From Actibacterium sp. 188UL27-1 (GTDB lineage: Bacteria; Pseudomonadota; Alphaproteobacteria; Rhodobacterales; Rhodobacteraceae), in assembly GCF_016901225.1 (NCBI RefSeq), contig NZ_JAFEUL010000007.1, forward strand, positions 62,001-126,000: a stretch of 64,000 bases of DNA, given 5' to 3'. Position numbers and translations under genes: made by a program. Below the pieces are notes generated by a model that was given only the letters and a program-made list of their open reading frames with translations, ran no database searches and was not told the origin of the DNA. Of the stretch, positions 19,943 to 29,856 are shown piece by piece; position 1 is the stretch's first letter, and each line of letters opens with the position of its first letter.

Positions 19943-20137
19943 GCCCTAGCGCTGGTGGGCAAGTGCCGAGAAGGTGTTAGCTAGACAATCCCGGGACGTA
20001 TCACGGATATTCGACCGGGCCGTCTAATTGAAAAGATCATGTAGCAATAATCATAAGGTCGATACGGTTTTCAGAAATAAAATTGATGGATATCGGCAAC
20101 AGTTTGTTCGGTGGCCGATATCCAAATTTATACAGAA

Positions 20138-20458
20138 TCAGGCCTGTATCAGAAGGTCATCCAGCACGTGACCCTCCTCAAGCGCCTGTTTCAACCATGC
20201 AGGTTGCCGTCCACGACCGCTCCAGGTCAGCGTTTCATCACTTGGATGGCGATATTTCGGCACGCTGATCTGCTTACCACCCGCAGCCTCTCCCAAGAGT
20301 TGGGTGATCGAGTAACCCATAGAGCGGGCCGTCGCTTCAACTGCAGCAAGCGCTTCATTTCGCTTGCGAATTTCATAACCGTCGATTGCGGTTACGACCT
20401 CTTTCCGAAGCTCTTTAAGCTCATCAAGAGACATCTCTTCTAAGTTAATGTCTGTCAC
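20138..20458 (-). CDS. H-NS/HvrA-family nucleoid regulator
   Basis: This 106-residue DNA-binding protein has an N-terminal helical oligomerisation part (MSLDELKELRKEV, then RNEALAAVEATARSMGYS). The C-terminal H-NS type domain contains TWSGRGRQPAWL, which carries the AT-hook-like loop of the HvrA/H-NS class. It would bind AT-rich DNA and act as a silencer or photosynthesis/light-type regulator as HvrA does in Rhodobacter. A perfect CtrA-type box lies 37-51 bases upstream of its start, which suggests cell-cycle control. Confidence 0.88.
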   Translation of the reverse strand: MTDINLEEMSLDELKELRKEVVTAIDGYEIRKRNEALAAVEATARSMGYSITQLLGEAAGGKQISVPKYRHPSDETLTWSGRGRQPAWLKQALEEGHVLDDLLIQA

Positions 20459-21001
20459 TGTTTTCCGTTTCCTTCACATAACGCCCCAACTGCGTTAACC
20501 ATTTGTTAACCTTCTCGTGAGTGTTGAGCAAGAGTGGGCCGATAAAACAGCTGTGCTAAACAACAAACCTGCCAACAAGAAGGCTGCATCAAGGTATCGA
20601 GCTGACACCAGTCCACAACGCGACACCATAAGGTCGTCCGATTTTTTGACGAATATGTTAAATAAAACTGTAGGACGACTGCGAAATAAGCAATTTTTTG
20701 CTTTAATAGTATCGGTGGTTTCACTCTGAATTCACAATCGATGGCAGATTGAAAACAGGGGAGCCATCAATCGCGACATATGCTCGTCATTCCAATGATC
20801 GCCCGGCTTATTTCGCCAATGCAGCAATCGCCTTTGAAACGATATTATGTGGCGATCAGCGGTCCGACCTGACAGCTTTGCAATTCTGATGGCCGTCCCG
20901 CGCGGCAAGGCTAAATCGAGGTATTGACGCTGTTTGTCGCGGGCTCATTGCCCCCCGTCATCGCGTCGGCTATCTGCGGCGTGCAGTGCGGGAGGAACGA
21001 A
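20459..21001. other. AT-rich intergenic region, 543 bp
   Basis: This is a low-GC gap between the divergent H-NS-like gene and the ABC exporter. It holds the CtrA-type box at 20495-20509, and a GGAGGAA site just before 21002. An open frame at 20517-20729 has no ribosome binding site or recognisable content. No tRNA or strong hairpin was found. AT-richness next to an H-NS-like gene suggests autoregulation by that protein. Confidence 0.5.
20495..20509 (-). promoter_or_regulatory. CtrA-type box upstream of the H-NS-like gene
   Basis: TTAACCATTTGTTAA is an exact match to TTAA-N7-TTAA and contains the TTAACCAT half-site. It lies 37-51 bases upstream of the H-NS-like start codon. Confidence 0.65.
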
Positions 21002-22795
21002 ATGGCGCAATCCCTGATCCAGGATGAAAAGGACCGCGAGGGATCCAAGCAGATCGGCGCATTGCGTGCGTTGATCCCGTTTTTCGTGCCATACAAACGC
21101 TATGTCGGCCTCGCCGCGATTGCACTGATCCTGACGGCCACGGTTTCCCTGGTGCTGCCGCTGGCGGCGCGGCGTGTGGTAGATGGGTTCGGGTCTGGGG
21201 ATCTGTCTCAGCTCAACCGGTATTTCGTGGCTGCCATCGGGATCGCCGTTGTATTCGCCCTCGGCACGGCGCTGCGTTATTATCTGGTGACCCGGCTTGG
21301 CGAGCGCGTGGTGGCCGACATTCGCAAAGCAGTGTTCGACCGAATGATCGGGATGAGCCCCGCCTATTACGAAAAACTGATGACCGGTGAAGTCTTGAGC
21401 CGGATCACGACGGATACGACCCTGATCCTGTCTGTTGTCGGCTCTTCGATCTCGTGGTTCCTGCGCAACATATTGCTGTTCGCGGGCGGTTTGGTTTTGA
21501 TGCTTTTCACCTCGGTCAAGCTGACCCTGATGGTGCTGGCCATAGTGCCGGTGGTGATCGTCCCGATCCTGTCATTGGGGCGTCGGCTGAGAAAGCTGAG
21601 CCGGGAGAACCAGGACTGGATCGCTGCCTCCAGCGGGAATGCATCTGAGGCGCTGCTATCGGTCCAGACGGTGCAGGCCTACACGCACGAAGTCGCGAGC
21701 CGCGCAAAGTTTGGCGATGTGACGGAGAAATCCTACCAGTCCGCCAAAGGTCGTATCCTTGTACGCGCCACCCTGACGGCCATCATCATCTTTGTGGTGT
21801 TTACCGGCATTCTGGGCGTGTTGTGGATCGGCGCGCGGGACGTGCGCACCGGCCTGATGTCTGCCGGAGAACTGGTGCAGTTCGTCATCTATGCGGGCAT
21901 CGTCGCAGGGTCTGTCGCGGCCCTGTCCGAGATCTGGGGCGAATTGCAACGGGCCGCCGGCGCGACCGAGCGGTTGGTGGATCTGCTGGGTGCCGTGGAT
22001 AGCGTGCAGGACCCCCCGGACCCGGTGCCATTGGCCACGCCGTCGCGCGGAGAGATCGTGTTTGACAATGTGGGGTTTCGCTATCCCAGCAGGCCCGCCG
22101 ACAAGGCGCTGGACGAAATATCCCTGTCGGTCCGGGCAGGCGAGACCGTGGCGCTTGTCGGCCCGTCCGGGGCGGGCAAATCCACAGTCCTGCAAATGCT
22201 GCTACGGTTCTACGACCCGGATCAGGGACAGATCACCATCGACGGCGTTGCCTTGCCGCATATGTCGCGCGCTGATTTTCGCCAGACGATCGCGCTTGTC
22301 CCCCAGGATCCCGTGATCTTTGCCGACACCGCCCGGGAAAACATTCGGTTTGGCCGCCCCGCTGCCACGGATCAGGAAGTTGAGACCGCGGCCCATGCCG
22401 CTGCGGCCCATGATTTCATCGCGGCACTACCCGAAGGATATGACAGCTATGTCGGCGAGCGGGGCGTGATGCTGTCGGGGGGGCAAAAGCAACGTATTGC
22501 CATCGCCCGTGCCATTTTACGCGACGCCCCGATCCTATTGCTGGACGAGGCGACCTCTGCCCTGGATGCGGAAAGCGAGCGCGCGGTACAGGATGCCGTC
22601 GCCAGCCTGAGTGCCGACCGCACCACGCTGATCGTGGCGCACAGACTGGCGACGGTCAAACAAGCCGACCGGATCGTCGTCATGGATCAGGGCCGGGTCT
22701 TGGCCACCGGTACGCATGATGCGTTGGTGGCCGAGGGAGGGCTTTACGCGCGCCTGGCACGATTGCAATTTACGGAAGGTGTCGCTGCGGAGTAG
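21002..22795 (+). CDS. MsbA-like ABC exporter half-transporter
   Basis: This 597-residue fused membrane/ATPase protein has six membrane helices (about residues 35-320). The ABC domain has Walker A GPSGAGKS, signature LSGGQKQR, Walker B ILLLDEATSALD and switch His (VAHRLAT), all intact. It forms a homodimeric or heterodimeric exporter for lipid-like or drug-like molecules. ATG 21002 follows a strong GGAGGAA site; the frame is open upstream to 20924 but without a site. It contrasts with the dead ABC protein at 13354-15585. Confidence 0.92.
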   Translation: MAQSLIQDEKDREGSKQIGALRALIPFFVPYKRYVGLAAIALILTATVSLVLPLAARRVVDGFGSGDLSQLNRYFVAAIGIAVVFALGTALRYYLVTRLGERVVADIRKAVFDRMIGMSPAYYEKLMTGEVLSRITTDTTLILSVVGSSISWFLRNILLFAGGLVLMLFTSVKLTLMVLAIVPVVIVPILSLGRRLRKLSRENQDWIAASSGNASEALLSVQTVQAYTHEVASRAKFGDVTEKSYQSAKGRILVRATLTAIIIFVVFTGILGVLWIGARDVRTGLMSAGELVQFVIYAGIVAGSVAALSEIWGELQRAAGATERLVDLLGAVDSVQDPPDPVPLATPSRGEIVFDNVGFRYPSRPADKALDEISLSVRAGETVALVGPSGAGKSTVLQMLLRFYDPDQGQITIDGVALPHMSRADFRQTIALVPQDPVIFADTARENIRFGRPAATDQEVETAAHAAAAHDFIAALPEGYDSYVGERGVMLSGGQKQRIAIARAILRDAPILLLDEATSALDAESERAVQDAVASLSADRTTLIVAHRLATVKQADRIVVMDQGRVLATGTHDALVAEGGLYARLARLQFTEGVAAE

Positions 22796-22887
22796 TCATG
22801 ACGTAACGGGCGACTTGCACCCGCTTTGGTTTGTACCCACTTTGCGAATAAGCTCCGCTGTGAGGGCAACATTACGGGAGGACGGCA

Positions 22888-24774
22888 ATGGGTTTTGCCA
22901 ATCTGGCCGATCGCGATGCGGTCGAGAATGAAATGGCATGGGAAGATCGGGACGTTCCGACAACCCTTTACCAACTGCTGACCAAGACGAAGGAGGCCCA
23001 TGGCCACCGAAATGGTGTGACCTTCCAATTGCTCTCTGGCCCCAAAGACAAGGCCGAGACGATGACCTGGGCCGACATCCACACAAAGACCACACAGGCC
23101 GCGAACATGTTTCGGGGGCTTGGCATCGGCGAAAATGATGTGGTGGCGTATTTGCTGCCCAATGCGAATGAGACGGTCCTGACCTTGCTGGGCGGTGCGG
23201 TGGCTGGCATTGCCAACCCGATCAATCCGCTTCTGGATCCCGAACAGATCGCCGCCATCCTGCGGGAGACCGGGGCCAAGGTTCTGGTCACGCTGAAAGC
23301 ATTTCCCAAGACCGATGTCGCAGAGAAAGCCGCCGCAGCCGTCGCCATGGCGCCGAATGTCACCCATGTGCTGGAAGTTGATCTGCTGCGCTATCTCACG
23401 GGGATCAAGCGCCTGATCGTCCCGCTCTTGCGGCCAAAGGGGACGACGCCACATCAAGCCAAGGTATTGGATTTCAACAAGGAATTGGCCCGCCAGAACA
23501 CGACGTTGGATTTTGAAGATACCGCCGAAGATCGCGTGGCCGCCTATTTCCATACCGGTGGCACCACGGGAATGCCCAAGGTCGCACAGCACAAATATTC
23601 CGGCCTGATCTATAACGGTTGGTGTGGCGATACGCTGCTGTATCAGCCCGAAGATGTTATCATCTGCCCCTTGCCGCTCTTCCATGTCATGGCCTGTCAC
23701 CCGATCCTGATGTCGATGATCACGGCGGGATCCCATGTGGTTTTCCCGACACCGGCCGGGTATCGCGGCGACGGCGTGTTCGACAATTTCTGGAAGCTGA
23801 TCGAGCGCTGGCAGGTGACCTTTATGATCACTGTTCCCACCGCACTGTCGGCGCTGATGCAGCGGCCCGTGGATGCCGATATCTCGTCATTGAGACAGGC
23901 GTTTTCGGGGTCGTCACCGCTGCCGGTGGAATTGTTCAAGCGGTTCGAGAAGACGACCGGCGTGGAGATTGTCGAAGGGTATGGCCTGACGGAGGCGACC
24001 TGCATTGTCTCGTTCAACCCGGTGGATGGCGCCAAGAAGATCGGGTCAATCGGGATCCCCATGCCCTATTCGGATGTGAAGATCCTGAATCACAGCGCCG
24101 ACGGTGTGGTCGAATGCCCGACCGATACGGTGGGTGAGATCTGCATCGACAGCCCCGGCGTGTTTGCCGGATCCACCTATACCGAGGTCGATAAAAACCA
24201 CGATCTGTTCCACCACGATGTCTATTTGCGCACCGGTGATCTGGGGCGTGTGGATACCGATGGCTATCTCTGGATCACGGGGCGTGCCAAGGATCTGATC
24301 ATCAGGGGCGGCCATAATATTGACCCTGCCGAGATCGAGGAAGCGCTGGCCGGTCATCCCGATGTGGCCTTTGCCGGTGCAATTGGTCAACCTGATGCCC
24401 ATGCGGGTGAACTGCCTTGCGCCTATGTTGAACTGGTCGAAGGCGCCAGCACCACGGTTGATACCCTGATGGCCCATGCCAAGGATCACATCCACGAACG
24501 CGCAGCGATCCCAAAACATATCGAGGTCATTCCGGAACTGCCCAAAACCGCGGTGGGCAAGGTTTTTAAACCCGCCTTGCGCAAGCTGGCTATCGAGCGG
24601 ATCTACAATGCCACCCTGCACGATGCCGGGATCGAGGCCGAAGTGGCCGAAGTTATTGAAGACAAGAAACGCGGCCTGGTCGCGCGCCTGAAAAAGACCG
24701 GCACCATCGACAATGAGGCGATTGCCCATCTGTTGGGCAATTTCACCGGTCAGTGGGAATGGGCAGAGCATTAA
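22888..24774 (+). CDS. Acyl-CoA synthetase (AMP-forming)
   Basis: This is a 628-residue ANL-superfamily enzyme. The P-loop is FHTGGTTGMPKV, the aromatic motif is EGYGLTEAT, and the hinge and adenylate motifs are TGDLGRVDTDGYLWITGRAKD. The C-terminal catalytic Lys lies in TAVGKVFKP. It activates a carboxylic acid with ATP and then makes the CoA thioester in the cytoplasm, probably of a fatty or aromatic acid. A G-rich ribosome binding site precedes ATG 22888. Substrate is unresolved. Confidence 0.92.
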   Translation: MGFANLADRDAVENEMAWEDRDVPTTLYQLLTKTKEAHGHRNGVTFQLLSGPKDKAETMTWADIHTKTTQAANMFRGLGIGENDVVAYLLPNANETVLTLLGGAVAGIANPINPLLDPEQIAAILRETGAKVLVTLKAFPKTDVAEKAAAAVAMAPNVTHVLEVDLLRYLTGIKRLIVPLLRPKGTTPHQAKVLDFNKELARQNTTLDFEDTAEDRVAAYFHTGGTTGMPKVAQHKYSGLIYNGWCGDTLLYQPEDVIICPLPLFHVMACHPILMSMITAGSHVVFPTPAGYRGDGVFDNFWKLIERWQVTFMITVPTALSALMQRPVDADISSLRQAFSGSSPLPVELFKRFEKTTGVEIVEGYGLTEATCIVSFNPVDGAKKIGSIGIPMPYSDVKILNHSADGVVECPTDTVGEICIDSPGVFAGSTYTEVDKNHDLFHHDVYLRTGDLGRVDTDGYLWITGRAKDLIIRGGHNIDPAEIEEALAGHPDVAFAGAIGQPDAHAGELPCAYVELVEGASTTVDTLMAHAKDHIHERAAIPKHIEVIPELPKTAVGKVFKPALRKLAIERIYNATLHDAGIEAEVAEVIEDKKRGLVARLKKTGTIDNEAIAHLLGNFTGQWEWAEH

Positions 24775-24818
24775 GACGGGTTGAGCTATGGCGCAGTTCG
24801 GACTAGCACGAACACGCT

Positions 24819-24904
24819 GCGGGCGTGATGGAATGGTAGACATACCAGACTTAAAATCTGAGGGGCGTATGCCCGTGTGGGTTCGAGTCCCACCGCCCGC
24901 ACCA
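24819..24904 (+). tRNA. tRNA-Leu (anticodon TAA)
   Basis: This is an 86-base class II tRNA with encoded CCA. A seven-pair acceptor stem (GCGGGCG with CGCCCGC) is followed by discriminator A and CCA. The anticodon loop CTTAAAA reads TAA, the long variable arm GGGGCGTATGCCC is typical of leucine, and the T arm contains GGTTCGAGTCC. The outer pair of the anticodon stem (C with A) is a mismatch. It lies between the acyl-CoA synthetase and the peptide-transporter operon. Confidence 0.95.
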
Positions 24905-24929
24905 TCACTTTGTATGTGCTAAAACTGTC

Positions 24930-25892
24930 TCACATGGCGTGGTGGCAGGCCACGCGGGCCTCGCGCAGGTCCAGCATCGCCGGACGCTCCGATTTGCAGA
25001 CATCGGTGGCCAGGGGGCAGCGGGGGTGAAAGGCACAGCCCGACGGCGGGTTGATGGGGTCGGGGATCTCTCCCTTGGGGGGATCGACCTCCCGCCCGAA
25101 GCCGTCCATCTTGGGCGCCGCCGCAAGCAACATCTGGGTGTAGGGATGCTTGGGGTCGGCAAAAAGCTCAGCCGGTGCCGCCTCCTCCACCAGCCGACCC
25201 AGATACAGCACGCCGATGCGATCCGCCATGTGCTGCACCACGGTCAGGTCATGGCTGATAAACAGATAAGTCAGTCCGAACGTATCCTTGAGATCGCTCA
25301 TCAGGTTCAACACCTGCGCCTGGACCGATACATCCAAGGCCGAGGTCGGCTCGTCACAGACGATCAGCCGCGGCTCTGACGCCAGGGCGCGGGCGACGCA
25401 GATCCGCTGCCTTTGCCCGCCCGAGAATTCGTGGGGAAACTTGCCCGCATCCCGCGCGACCAGGCCAACCTGTTCCAGCAGCCGTTCGGCCAGGCCATCG
25501 GTTTTGCCCCCTTTTGCGGCCACCGGCTCCACGATGATGTCACGCACCCGCCAGCGCGGGTTGAGCGAGGCATAGGGATCCTGAAAGATCATCTGAATGT
25601 CAGAACGGGTCTGTTCAACGGCACCGCGATCACTCTCGCGCGCCAGATCAACACCGCCGATGGTCACCGATCCGCTGCTGGGTGCCGTCAGGCCCACCAC
25701 GATTTTGCCAATGGTCGATTTGCCGGATCCGCTTTCGCCGACCAATGCGTAAATGCTGCGATCCTCAATCTGCAGGCTGACATCGGAAACGGCCGTCAAA
25801 AGCGATTTCGGCAACCGTTCGAGCACCCGGTTGAGCCATGGTTTTGAAACGTCGAAAACGCGGGTCAGGTTGGAGATCTCGACAAGCGCCAT
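24930..25892 (-). CDS. Oligopeptide/dipeptide ABC transporter ATPase (DppF-type)
   Basis: This 320-residue ATPase has Walker A GESGSGKST, signature FSGGQRQRICVA, Walker B LIVCDEPTSALD, and the C-terminal oligopeptide-transporter cluster with CAFHPRCP. That C-terminal region binds an iron-sulfur cluster in some members; its Cys residues are present. Its ATG overlaps the upstream ATPase stop (TGATG), so translation is coupled. It is the last gene of the minus-strand importer operon. The start at 25892 replaces an upstream start whose first 27 residues lie inside the previous gene. Confidence 0.92.
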   Translation of the reverse strand: MALVEISNLTRVFDVSKPWLNRVLERLPKSLLTAVSDVSLQIEDRSIYALVGESGSGKSTIGKIVVGLTAPSSGSVTIGGVDLARESDRGAVEQTRSDIQMIFQDPYASLNPRWRVRDIIVEPVAAKGGKTDGLAERLLEQVGLVARDAGKFPHEFSGGQRQRICVARALASEPRLIVCDEPTSALDVSVQAQVLNLMSDLKDTFGLTYLFISHDLTVVQHMADRIGVLYLGRLVEEAAPAELFADPKHPYTQMLLAAAPKMDGFGREVDPPKGEIPDPINPPSGCAFHPRCPLATDVCKSERPAMLDLREARVACHHAM

Positions 25893-26878
25893 CAGACCAA
25901 CGCCCCCACCGGATACCAACAGGCCGACCGTCCTGCATCGGCAGCCAGATCCGGCGCTGGATTCTGCCGACATTTACCTTGCACACAATCACACCGGGGG
26001 TGAAAGGCACATCCGTCGGGCAAGGCATCCAACCGCGGCATGGCGCCCGGGATCTGGTGCAACCGGGCCTTCCCCTGGGAGGCCAGGGGCGTGGCCCCCA
26101 TAAGGCCGCGTGTATAGGGATGGTGTGGCGCGGTCAGCACGTCACGCACCGGCCCGATCTCGGCCAGCCGCCCGGCATACATCACGGCCACACGGTCCGC
26201 TGTTTCGGCGATCACACCCATATCATGGGTGATCAGCATCACCGCAGTCCCCCGCTCCCGACAGAGCCTTTTGAGCAACGCGATGATCTGCGCCTGAACC
26301 GAGACGTCGAGGGCCGTTGTCGGCTCATCCGCGATCACCAGACTGGGTTCGGCGCATAGGGCAAGCGCGATGACTACGCGCTGGCGCATCCCGCCGGAAA
26401 ACTCGTGGGGGTAGCTGTCGATCCGGGCCGCGGCAGCTGGGATGCCAACCTCCTCCAAGGCCTGGATGGCGCGTTTGCGAGCTTCGGACATCGAGATATC
26501 CAGATGCGCCGTCATCGTCTCAACCAACTGATCGCCGATCTGTAACAAGGGGTTCAGTGAAGTCAGCGGATCCTGAAACACCATTCCGATCTTCTTGCCG
26601 CGCAAGCGGCGCATGGCGTCGCCCTTCAGGGCGTCAATTCGAGTGCCGCCCAACCAGATCTCCCCACCGGCAATATGGGCAGGTCGGTTCAAAAGCCCGA
26701 TGACCGCATTCCCCGCCATGGACTTGCCGGCACCACTTTCACCGACCACGCCCAGGATCTCTCCCGGTTGAATGTCATAGCTGACCTGATCCACGGGGCG
26801 CAAAATTCCATGGCGCGTCGGTATGTCGACGGTCAGGTTTCTGATCGAAAGCGTTGGCTCTGTTTGCAAATCTTTCAC
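25892..26878 (-). CDS. Oligopeptide/dipeptide ABC transporter ATPase (DppD-type)
   Basis: This 328-residue ATPase has Walker [10 protein letters not shown], signature [12 protein letters not shown] and Walker [13 protein letters not shown], then the oligopeptide C-terminal CAFHPRCD motif. The start is uncertain: GTG 26878 begins just before the conserved [12 protein letters not shown], with only a weak ribosome binding site, and a TTG at 26938 would add 20 non-conserved residues. It pairs with the DppF-type ATPase to drive the two permeases. Confidence 0.88.
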   Translation of the reverse strand: MKDLQTEPTLSIRNLTVDIPTRHGILRPVDQVSYDIQPGEILGVVGESGAGKSMAGNAVIGLLNRPAHIAGGEIWLGGTRIDALKGDAMRRLRGKKIGMVFQDPLTSLNPLLQIGDQLVETMTAHLDISMSEARKRAIQALEEVGIPAAAARIDSYPHEFSGGMRQRVVIALALCAEPSLVIADEPTTALDVSVQAQIIALLKRLCRERGTAVMLITHDMGVIAETADRVAVMYAGRLAEIGPVRDVLTAPHHPYTRGLMGATPLASQGKARLHQIPGAMPRLDALPDGCAFHPRCDCVQGKCRQNPAPDLAADAGRSACWYPVGALV

Positions 26879-26945
26879 GATGCGCCTATATCTTGATTGC
26901 CAGAATAGATGAAAGGGAACGCCATGCCTGGCCCACAACCCACCG

Positions 26946-27857
26946 TCATCCGCTTCTAATTCCGATAGCCGCCTGAAAGGCCGCTAAATGATCGACGCTG
27001 TCATCCGATGGCAGCGCGCGTAGGACGCCACCCAATTCAGGGCGGCTTTGACGCATTTCCAACATTTCAGCCAATTGTTGATCTGTGGGCCGATCCAGCA
27101 TCAGGACCCGCGCGAGTTTCAATTCACGCTCTGATCGCCGGGGACCGTCATCAAGGTGGTGAACCACCAGAAACGCGTCCAGCATCGCCTTGGCCCGCAA
27201 GGCCGAGCGGAGCGTATCCTGACCCAGATCCCGATAAAACACGACCGCAAGACGCTGCCGGTCGGCTGCCAGCCGATCAAACGCGCCTTCGGTCATCTTG
27301 TTGAGATACTGCGCCAGATGCAGATCATTCTGATAATAGCTGACAATGGCCCAGATCACGGTTTCGGGCAGATCACGGATATCCCCGAGATGCTGTTCGA
27401 AAATCGTGCTGCGTTCGGGGCCGACGCCAGCGGGCATGCCGCGCAAGGCGCTATCTCCGTCGGCGACGGCAAAGTTGCGGGCATCGCGGTCCAGCGCCTC
27501 CAAGATCTGATCCGTTTTGAACTGTTGGGTCAGCCGCGTGAGACTTTCCGAGATCTCGGCGCGCAGCGCCGCTGCCAGTCGGCCAACGCGCTTGTGCTCG
27601 CGCTTGGCATCCTCTTCATCGCGGCGGTTGGCCTGACGTTCCTGCTCTTGCTCCCGGACCGATTGCTGGCGGTTGAACAGCAAAACACCGGTGATGGCCG
27701 AAATGAATGTCCCGCCGAACCCAATCAGCGCCGCGATGATCCGCCCCCGATTTTCATCGTCCGCGATTGTGACAGACCAGGTCTGTGCAATCAGAACGAG
27801 GCTCAGGGCGCCAATGAGGATCCACCAAGGGGATATGGGACGGCCCAGCGGCTGCAT
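26946..27857 (-). CDS. Unknown two-helix membrane protein inside the peptide-transporter operon
   Basis: This 303-residue protein was not recognised. It has two N-terminal membrane helices (about residues 10-28 and 39-59). A charged coiled coil rich in Arg/Glu/Gln follows (about 62-100, RQQSVREQEQERQANRRDE), and a long soluble helical domain with no known motif. It begins three bases after the stop of the permease gene upstream, so it belongs to the operon. It might regulate or anchor the transporter; that is inference. Codon use looks like its neighbours. Confidence 0.65.
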   Translation of the reverse strand: MQPLGRPISPWWILIGALSLVLIAQTWSVTIADDENRGRIIAALIGFGGTFISAITGVLLFNRQQSVREQEQERQANRRDEEDAKREHKRVGRLAAALRAEISESLTRLTQQFKTDQILEALDRDARNFAVADGDSALRGMPAGVGPERSTIFEQHLGDIRDLPETVIWAIVSYYQNDLHLAQYLNKMTEGAFDRLAADRQRLAVVFYRDLGQDTLRSALRAKAMLDAFLVVHHLDDGPRRSERELKLARVLMLDRPTDQQLAEMLEMRQSRPELGGVLRALPSDDSVDHLAAFQAAIGIRSG

Positions 27858-27860
27858 GGC

Positions 27861-28823
27861 CTATCGCAGTTTGGGGTTCAGTGCATCGCGCAGCCAATCC
27901 CCCAACAGGTTCACGCTCAGCGCGAGGGCCAGCAAGGTGCAGGCTGGGAAAACAAGGATCCACCATTCACCGGAATACAAAAACCCTTGCCCGATCCGGA
28001 TCAGTGTGCCCAGCGACGGCTGAGTGGGTGGCGCGCCGACGCCCAAGAAACTGAGCGTCGCCTCGGCAATGATCGCGAGGGCCAGGCTGATCGTGGCGAT
28101 CACCAGGACCGGCCCCATCACGTTTGGCAGGATATGGCGCAGCATGATGGCAGGGCTGCTGCGCCCGATCAGCCGCGCGGCCTGCACATATTCCTTGCCT
28201 TTCTCAACCATGGTGGCGCCACGCACAACCCGGGCGAATTGCACCCAATCACTCAGCCCGATGGCCAGGATCAGCACGATAATCGCCATCTGGTCACGGT
28301 ATTCGACGGGCGTGAACCCTTTGGCGACCCCGGTGATCAGCATCGCTACCAGGATCGATGGAAAGGTCAGTTGCACGTCGGCCACGCGCATGATGATCGT
28401 CTCGGTCCAACCGCCCAGATACCCCGCCAGCAAGCCCATCGTGACACCCAAGACCATGCCAAGCAACACGGCCGTGATGCCCACAAACAACGATACGCGC
28501 ATTCCGTAAAGGATGGTTGAGAACACGTCACGCCCTTGGTCATCGGTGCCCAGCAGGAACGTATCGCCCGTGAACTGATTCGGCGTCGATGGCGCGGAAT
28601 AGGCGTTCATCAGGTTCAGCGTGGCCGGATCAAACGGGTTATGGGGCGCAATCAGCGGCGCAAAGATCGCGGATAGCAACAGGATCAACACCACGACGGC
28701 CGACACCACGGCCACGGGATTGGTGCGAAAACTATAGGTCAGATCGTTGTCCCAGATCGCGCGCAGGCGCGAGACGCGGACAGGTGCAGTAGGGTCGATA
28801 TGCGGCAGGCTTTCGTCAGACAT
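27861..28823 (-). CDS. Dipeptide/oligopeptide ABC transporter permease (DppC-type)
   Basis: This 320-residue protein has six membrane segments and the EAA-type loop ...EYVQAARLIGRSSPAIMLRHILPN that contacts the ATPases. The N-terminal OppC_N-type helix lies near residues 35-60. Start codon ATG 28823 overlaps the DppB stop (TGATG), which shows translational coupling. It works with the DppB-type permease, the two ATPases and the binding protein in this operon. Confidence 0.93.
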   Translation of the reverse strand: MSDESLPHIDPTAPVRVSRLRAIWDNDLTYSFRTNPVAVVSAVVVLILLLSAIFAPLIAPHNPFDPATLNLMNAYSAPSTPNQFTGDTFLLGTDDQGRDVFSTILYGMRVSLFVGITAVLLGMVLGVTMGLLAGYLGGWTETIIMRVADVQLTFPSILVAMLITGVAKGFTPVEYRDQMAIIVLILAIGLSDWVQFARVVRGATMVEKGKEYVQAARLIGRSSPAIMLRHILPNVMGPVLVIATISLALAIIAEATLSFLGVGAPPTQPSLGTLIRIGQGFLYSGEWWILVFPACTLLALALSVNLLGDWLRDALNPKLR

Positions 28824-29803
28824 CAATGTGCTCCGCTTCGGTCGACCCGCAGCCGCGGATCAATGGCAAAATACAGCATGTCGACGATCAGGTTGATAAA
28901 GACAAACATGACCGAAATCATCATCAGGTATGCGGCCATCACCGGGATATCGACAAACTGGATCGCGTTGATGAACAGCAGACCAAGGCCGGGCCACTGA
29001 AATACCGTTTCAGTGATAATCGCAAAGGCGATGATGCTGCCAAATTGCATCCCGATAATCGTCACGACGGGCACCAACGTGTTTTTCAAGGCGTGGCGAA
29101 AATTCACCGCCCGTTCATTCAGGCCACGGGCCCGGGCAAACCGGATGTAGTCTTGCCTGAGCACTTCGAGCATCTCTGCCCGGACGAGGCGCATGATCAG
29201 TGTCATCTGAAACAGCGCCAGCGTGATGGAGGGCAGGATCAGCGCTTTGAGGCCTGAACTGGTCAAGAAACCTGTGCTCCACCCGCCAATTCTGACGACC
29301 TGCCCCCGACCGAAGGAAGGCAGGAGATCCAGGTAGACCGAAAAGAAATAGATCAGCAAGATGCCGATCAGGAAGGTCGGCAACGAGACCCCGATCAGGG
29401 ACGCTGACATAATGACATTGGCCAGGATCCCGTCGCGCCGGATTGCGGTATAAACGCCCAGCGCGATCCCCAGAACCACCGCAATGATCCCCGAAACAAA
29501 GGCCAGTTCCAGGGTGGCCGGTGCGCGTTCCAGCAAGATCTCGGCCACGGGGCGGCCCTGCCGGTAACTGATTCCAAGGTTTCCTTGAAAGGCCCCGATC
29601 AGGTAATTGCCGTATTGCACGATGAAGGGATCATTCAGGCCCAGAACCTCACGCAGACGCTCGATATCGGCATCGGTGCGTTCCTGACCCAAAAGGTTAT
29701 CGATGGGGTCACCCACAAAGCGGAACATCGAAAAGGCCACCAGCCCCACGACAAGCAGGACAAGCAGCGACTGAAGGATCCGACGAATGGTATAGGCCAG
29801 CAT
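28823..29803 (-). CDS. Dipeptide/oligopeptide ABC transporter permease (DppB-type)
   Basis: This 326-residue membrane protein starts with the canonical RRILQSLLVLLVVGLVAFSMF helix. It carries the GDPIDNLLG segment and the EAA loop DYIRFARARGLNERAVNFRHALKN. It is the first permease gene of the operon in transcription order (binding protein, MFS, DppB, DppC, unknown, DppD, DppF). Six membrane helices are visible. Confidence 0.93.
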   Translation of the reverse strand: MLAYTIRRILQSLLVLLVVGLVAFSMFRFVGDPIDNLLGQERTDADIERLREVLGLNDPFIVQYGNYLIGAFQGNLGISYRQGRPVAEILLERAPATLELAFVSGIIAVVLGIALGVYTAIRRDGILANVIMSASLIGVSLPTFLIGILLIYFFSVYLDLLPSFGRGQVVRIGGWSTGFLTSSGLKALILPSITLALFQMTLIMRLVRAEMLEVLRQDYIRFARARGLNERAVNFRHALKNTLVPVVTIIGMQFGSIIAFAIITETVFQWPGLGLLFINAIQFVDIPVMAAYLMMISVMFVFINLIVDMLYFAIDPRLRVDRSGAH

Positions 29804-29856
29804 CAGCTAAGCGTGGACCTCTGGCAGGGTGGGGTCAAGTGGTGTATGGTTTCGGA

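Noticed and set aside
20517-20729. 70-codon frame in the AT-rich gap
   Set aside because: No start signal and no pattern; the CtrA-type box explains part of this region.
24819-24904. tRNA-Leu as an integration site
   Set aside because: No integrase and no repeat of the tRNA 3' end was found in the window.
27156-28520. Plus-strand open frame of 454 codons opposite the unknown membrane gene and DppC
   Set aside because: Antisense of a conserved permease; no family pattern.
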